Shown: positions 60,637 to 64,000 of the stretch, in pieces
How the letters are laid out: each line of letters opens with the position of its first letter
How positions within the stretch are numbered: the stretch's first letter is position 1
Assembly: GCF_024171815.1 (NCBI RefSeq)
Contig: NZ_JAMTCJ010000002.1
Location: 310,001-374,000, forward strand
Direction of reading: 5' to 3'
DNA from: Williamsia maris
GTDB lineage: Bacteria; Actinomycetota; Actinomycetes; Mycobacteriales; Mycobacteriaceae
Length of the DNA: 64,000 bases
Program-made: the position numbers and the translations under genes
The notes under the pieces: model-generated
Told to the model about the DNA's origin: nothing
What the model saw: only the letters and a program-made list of their open reading frames with translations
Database searches by the model: none

Positions 60637-61908
60637 TCAGGCGTACTCGACGGGCAATCGCTTGACGCCGTTGAGCCATCCGGACCGCAGCCGGTCGGGT
60701 TCGGCGGTCTTGTGGATGTCGGGCATGTGATCGGCGATGGCGTTGAAGATCAGGTTGATCTCCATACGCGCCAGGTTCGCGCCGATGCAGTAGTGGGTTC
60801 CGTGGCCGCCGAAGCCGACGTGCGGGTTGGGGTCGCGGGTGATGTCGAAGGTGAACGGATCCGTGAACACCTCTTCGTCGTAGTTCGCTGAGCCGTAGAA
60901 CATCCCGACCCGCTGGCCCTTCTTGATCTCGACTCCGTCGAGCACGAGATCCTCACGGGCGGTGCGCTGGAACGAGTTGACCGGGGTTGCCCAGCGGACG
61001 ATCTCGTCCGCGGTCGTGGCCGGCCGCTCACGCTTGAACAGCTCCCACTGATCGGGGTTGTCGAGGAACGCATTCATGCCGTGCGAGATGGCATTTCGCG
61101 TGGTCTCGTTGCCCGCGACCGACAGCAGGATGAAGAAGTAGCCGAACTCGATCTCGTCGAGGGACTGGCCGTCGATGTCGGCGTTGACGAGTGTCGACAC
61201 GATGTCGTCAACCGGGCACGCCTTGCGCGACTCCGCCATCTGGTACGCGTAGCCGAGCACCTCGGCGGACGCGGTGGTCGGGTCGATGGTGAATTCCGGG
61301 TCGTCGGCGTTCATCATCGAGTTCGACCACTCGAACAGCTTGTGCCGATCTTCCTGCGGAACCCCGAGCAGATCGGCGATCGCCTGCAGCGGCAGTTCGA
61401 CGGCGACCTGGTGGACGAAGTCGCCCTTGCCGGTGGCGGCAGCTTCTTTGACGATGGTCTGCGCGGCGTCGGCCAGTTTCTCCTCGAGCCCCTGCACGGC
61501 ACGGGGGGTGAACGCGCGCGACACCAGTTTGCGGAGGCGGGTGTGCGACGGCGGATCGTTGTTGATCAGCAGCGCCTTGGTGATCTCGAGCGCCTCCGGC
61601 GGCATGTCGTCCTCGAACCGCATGATGACGCCGTTGTCGTTGGTCGACCACTGCGCGTCGTTCTTGGAGATCTCGCGGATGTGCTCGTGCTTGGTGACTA
61701 CCCAGTAGCCGCCGTCGTGGAAGCCGCCGCCGGTGCCGGGCTTCTGCGCGTTCCACCAGACCGGGGCGGTCTTGCGGAGTTGTGCGAACTCGTCCACCGG
61801 CAGTCCCTTGACCAACAGATCCGGACTGGTGAAGTCGAATCCGTCGTGCATGAACGGGCAGGCAGCCGGATCGAGCGCTGCGCTCGTCATACGATCATCA
61901 GAGGTCAT
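60637..61908 (-). CDS. Cytochrome P450, CYP125-like
   Basis: A 423-residue P450. Heme loop GFGGHGTHYCIGANLARMEI carries the axial Cys; the I-helix reads LLSVAGNETTRNAISHGMNA (A-G-x-E-T), the K-helix EIVRWATPV (E-x-x-R), and LLINNDPPSHTRLRKLVSRAFTPRAV is typical of the CYP125/CYP124/CYP142 group. CYP125 members hydroxylate the terminal carbon of cholesterol side chains. Exact family assignment needs alignment. ATG 61908; divergent from a TetR gene with a dyad between. Confidence 0.9.
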   Translation of the reverse strand: MTSDDRMTSAALDPAACPFMHDGFDFTSPDLLVKGLPVDEFAQLRKTAPVWWNAQKPGTGGGFHDGGYWVVTKHEHIREISKNDAQWSTNDNGVIMRFEDDMPPEALEITKALLINNDPPSHTRLRKLVSRAFTPRAVQGLEEKLADAAQTIVKEAAATGKGDFVHQVAVELPLQAIADLLGVPQEDRHKLFEWSNSMMNADDPEFTIDPTTASAEVLGYAYQMAESRKACPVDDIVSTLVNADIDGQSLDEIEFGYFFILLSVAGNETTRNAISHGMNAFLDNPDQWELFKRERPATTADEIVRWATPVNSFQRTAREDLVLDGVEIKKGQRVGMFYGSANYDEEVFTDPFTFDITRDPNPHVGFGGHGTHYCIGANLARMEINLIFNAIADHMPDIHKTAEPDRLRSGWLNGVKRLPVEYA

Positions 61909-61939
61909 GGCGTATTCCCATCGCTATGTGGCCGAACCA

Positions 61940-61970
61940 GTATCGATACCAGTGGATACGATACCACTGG
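61940..61970. promoter_or_regulatory. TetR-type operator between P450 and tetR
   Basis: Two adjoining dyads: GTATCGATAC (61940-61949, perfect 10-bp palindrome) and CCAGTGG/CCACTGG arms (61949-61955 and 61964-61970) 8 bp apart. They fill the 78-bp gap between divergent starts, so the TetR protein probably controls both genes. Confidence 0.65.
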
Positions 61971-61986
61971 CACAGGAAGGGTGGGA

Positions 61987-62655
61987 GTGGCTACACCTGA
62001 GATGTCTTCGTCAGGATCCGAGTCGTCCGAATCGACCGATTCGGCGCCCGAGGTGACGGGACAGGCGCGTGGGGGACGGCCGCGTGATGCCACCATCGAT
62101 GCCCGCGTGCTCCCGGTGGTCCGAGACATGCTGGTCGAGACAGGATGGAACGACTTCAGCGTGCGAGCGGTCGCGGCTCGGACCGGCGTCGGACGGGCCA
62201 CGATCTCCAGGCGCTGGGGAACGAAGGCCGAACTGGTGCTGACCGCGGTCCTGCGGGATCGGCTCGAGTTCTACGACATCGCCACCGAGAAGCCCGAGGG
62301 GTGGATCGACGCGGTCATCAACCAGAGCCGCACCCTGTTCTCCGACCCGGGCCTGCGCGCCGCCATCCCGGGACTGCTGAGCACCTTCGAGTCGGACCCC
62401 GCGGTGGGCGAGGCGCTGTGGCAGAGCCTGGCCGGCTCAGCAGCATCGCAATATGCGGACGCGGCCGAACCCGCCGACCGGGAGAACGCGGCCAACGACG
62501 CGCTCGCGATGATCCTCATCGCGGCCGGGACGGCGTTCTTCGCGAGTGTGCTGCCCGGCGACGTGACGCCCGAGCCGGTTCAGAAGCGCATCGACGCGCT
62601 GCTTCGGATGATCGGCGAACGCGTCGTCGACAACCAGGTCTTCACCGACGACTGA
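61987..62655 (+). CDS. TetR-family transcriptional regulator
   Basis: A 222-residue TetR regulator. After an acidic, disordered 45-residue lead (SSSGSESSESTDSAPE) the HTH is DATIDARVLPVVRDMLVETGWNDFSVRAVAARTGVGRATISRRWGTKAELVLTAVL. The ligand domain ends with FASVLPGDVTPEPVQKRIDALLRMIG. Start GTG 61987 is 6 nt after AGGAAGG; GTG 61981 is too close. Divergent from the P450, its likely target. Confidence 0.9.
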   Translation: MATPEMSSSGSESSESTDSAPEVTGQARGGRPRDATIDARVLPVVRDMLVETGWNDFSVRAVAARTGVGRATISRRWGTKAELVLTAVLRDRLEFYDIATEKPEGWIDAVINQSRTLFSDPGLRAAIPGLLSTFESDPAVGEALWQSLAGSAASQYADAAEPADRENAANDALAMILIAAGTAFFASVLPGDVTPEPVQKRIDALLRMIGERVVDNQVFTDD

Positions 62656-62688
62656 GCGCGCCCGCGATCCAGGCGCAGAAAGGCCGGC

Positions 62689-63051
62689 GTGAGCACCGAC
62701 AACGAGATCCCGGCCGAGTCACGGCCACAGGGATGGCGGGCGGCCCTGCGCAACGTTCTCTATGCATCCGTCGGCCTGGTCGGCGGATGGTTCATCGGGC
62801 TCGCGGTCTTCTTCGCGGGGCGGATCGGCGTCTCGGTCCTGAACCTGCGTCCCAGCACCGGTGACATCGCGAGCATCATCGGCATGGCGGTATGGACGGT
62901 CGTCGCATGGGTCGGAGCGTTCGCGATCGATCGGTACCGACGTCGGTGGCTGGTGCTGTTCGTCGCGTTCGCGGTCGGCACGTCACTGTTGGCCGCGTTC
63001 GCGATCGTCGTGGCCATTCCGTTCGGGGCGAGCATGCGGGACTTCGACTAG
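62689..63051 (+). CDS. Small four-helix membrane protein
   Basis: A 120-residue protein, GTG 62689, with hydrophobic stretches VLYASVGLVGGWFIGLAVFF, GMAVWTVVAWVGAFAI and WLVLFVAFAVGTSLLAAFA, about three to four helices. No family recognised. 33 bp after the tetR stop, so possibly in one transcript with it. Confidence 0.7.
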   Translation: MSTDNEIPAESRPQGWRAALRNVLYASVGLVGGWFIGLAVFFAGRIGVSVLNLRPSTGDIASIIGMAVWTVVAWVGAFAIDRYRRRWLVLFVAFAVGTSLLAAFAIVVAIPFGASMRDFD

Positions 63052-63078
63052 ACCGCCGCACGCCCACCCCGCGGCATC

Positions 63079-64000
63079 TCAGCGCTTACGGCCCAGCACC
63101 ACCGCGAAACGCTCATCGGCGTCGGTCCAGATCTGCTCGACGCCGAAACCTGCGGTCGCCAGTTCATCGGTGATGCCGGTGCGATGGAACTTCGCGGAGA
63201 TCTCGGTGCGCATCTCCTCGCCCTCGGCGAACGAGACGTCGAGGTCGAGGTCCGCGATCCGGACGTCCTGCGCGCGCCGGGAGCGCAGACGCATCTCGAT
63301 CCACTCGTTCTCGTCATCCCAGACCGCCACGTGCTCGAACCCGGAGAGATCGAAGTCTGCGCCGAGGCGTCCGTTGAGGACGGACAGGACATTGAGGTTG
63401 AACTCGGCGGTGACTTCTTGTGCGTCGTCGTAGGCCGGAACGAGTACGGCGGGGTCGATCACCAGACCGACGCCGATGAGCAGGTGCTCGTCGGGGCGCA
63501 GCGCGGCGGCGATGTCGGCGAGGAACGACGCCCGCTGCTCGGGAACGAGATTGCCGAGCGTTCCGCCGAGGAAGGCAACCGTGCGGTTGGGGTGGGCCGG
63601 GATAGAGGAGACGGTGTCGGTGAAGTCGCTGACGATGCCCGCGACATCGAGACCTGGATACTCCTGCACCAATTCATCGACCGCGCCCTGCAGCGCGGTC
63701 ACCGAGACGTCCTGCGGGACATAGGTCTGCAGGGTGCCGCCCTTGAGCCCCGCGTCGAGCAGCAGACGCGTCTTCTCCGAGGAGCCCGACCCGAGTTCGA
63801 CCAGGGTCGTCATACCGGTGGCGTCGACGATGTCGTCGGCGTGCGCAGCGAGGATCGCCTTCTCGGTACGCGTCGGGTAGTACTCGGGCAGTGCGGTGAT
63901 CAGCTCGAACAGCTTGCTGCCCTGCTCGTCGTAGAACCACTTCGGCTGCAGGTTCTTCGGTGACGCGGTCAGTCCGTCGCGGACGTCGTCGACGAGTGAC
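63079..64000 (-). CDS. egtD: L-histidine N-alpha-methyltransferase EgtD (N-terminus outside window)
   Basis: The visible C-terminal 306 residues match EgtD, which trimethylates histidine to hercynine in ergothioneine synthesis. Upstream of the internal ATG 63813 the frame continues with LQPKWFYDEQGSKLFELIT and LPEYYPTRTEKAIL, diagnostic of the family, then LVELGSGSSEKTRLLLDA (SAM loop), VAFLGGTLGNLVP and IGVGLVIDPAVLVPAYDD. The true start lies beyond position 64000. egtB/egtC may be next to it outside the window. Confidence 0.96.
   Translation of the reverse strand, partial: SLVDDVRDGLTASPKNLQPKWFYDEQGSKLFELITALPEYYPTRTEKAILAAHADDIVDATGMTTLVELGSGSSEKTRLLLDAGLKGGTLQTYVPQDVSVTALQGAVDELVQEYPGLDVAGIVSDFTDTVSSIPAHPNRTVAFLGGTLGNLVPEQRASFLADIAAALRPDEHLLIGVGLVIDPAVLVPAYDDAQEVTAEFNLNVLSVLNGRLGADFDLSGFEHVAVWDDENEWIEMRLRSRRAQDVRIADLDLDVSFAEGEEMRTEISAKFHRTGITDELATAGFGVEQIWTDADERFAVVLGRKR

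Noticed and set aside
61909-61986. A KstR site before the CYP125-like gene
   Set aside because: No TnnAACnnGTTnnA match in the gap; the only dyads are the TetR-type ones.
1-64000. tRNA, rRNA and insertion sequences
   Set aside because: I looked for T-loop (GGTTCGA) signatures, transposase motifs and long terminal repeats and saw none that were convincing; a covariance-model scan would be needed to exclude tRNAs fully.

Overview
The window is high-GC actinobacterial DNA, most consistent with the Mycobacteriales and probably Gordonia or a close relative. This inference rests on gene content, not on a database match. The supporting content is: an ergothioneine EgtD, an F420-type LLM oxidoreductase, a SigK/RskA pair next to a fasciclin lipoprotein, a three-gene mycobacterial-type pntAA-pntAB-pntB set, a CYP125-like P450, sites matching the KstR and KstR2 consensus sequences, and many GTG starts with 4-nt GTGA/ATGA overlaps.

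Layout. 1-8.7 kb: the end of a metallophosphoesterase, a DUF2252 protein, metE under a cobalamin riboswitch, a VOC protein, a small secreted CARDB-like protein boxed in by two oppositely oriented 21-bp repeat arrays, and the transhydrogenase operon. 8.9-17.8 kb: rskA-sigK divergent from a fasciclin lipoprotein that has a SigK-type promoter; a KstR-boxed FAD dehydrogenase; an ECF sigma gene divergent from a seven-gene Asp23/DUF2273/DUF6286/AmaP envelope cluster. 17.8-25 kb: the csoR-copZ-copA copper operon, an S53 peptidase, a Cys/His-rich unknown and an FMN glutamate-synthase-like protein. 25-31.9 kb: an F420-LLM/iron-redox pair converging on a CDGSH/HemK2-MTQ2 pair, an HxlR regulator, an acyl-CoA dehydrogenase, a lipoprotein and a PPOX protein. 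32-44.4 kb: membrane proteins, a diiron protein with its reductase, nadB, a thiolase-like/enoyl-CoA-hydratase fusion behind a KstR2-type box, phoD, succinate-semialdehyde dehydrogenase and a lipocalin. 44.5-51.2 kb: a four-gene operon (small secreted protein, DUF5819, HTTM, serine hydrolase) that resembles an SDP-type peptide maturation cluster, then a methyltransferase, a reductase and a CocE-type hydrolase.

51.46-57.98 kb is the most unusual region. It is a compact run of seven genes, all on the + strand, with visibly more A/T than the surroundings: a small beta-rich protein (possibly PemK/MazF-like), a sigma-like protein, a protein with an anti-sigma zinc motif, an SMC/Rad50-like ATPase with a CPVC hook, a single-domain ubiquitin-like protein of the multiubiquitin family, a ThiF/E1-like enzyme with an N-terminal DUF6791-type domain, and a DUF6527 protein. 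I read this as a horizontally acquired ubiquitin-like conjugation island wired to its own sigma/anti-sigma switch and an SMC-type ATPase, plausibly for defence.

58.4-64 kb: a frameshifted Asp-rich repeat protein, a GNAT acetyltransferase, a CYP125-like P450 divergent from a TetR regulator with a clear dyad between them, small membrane proteins and the start-truncated egtD.
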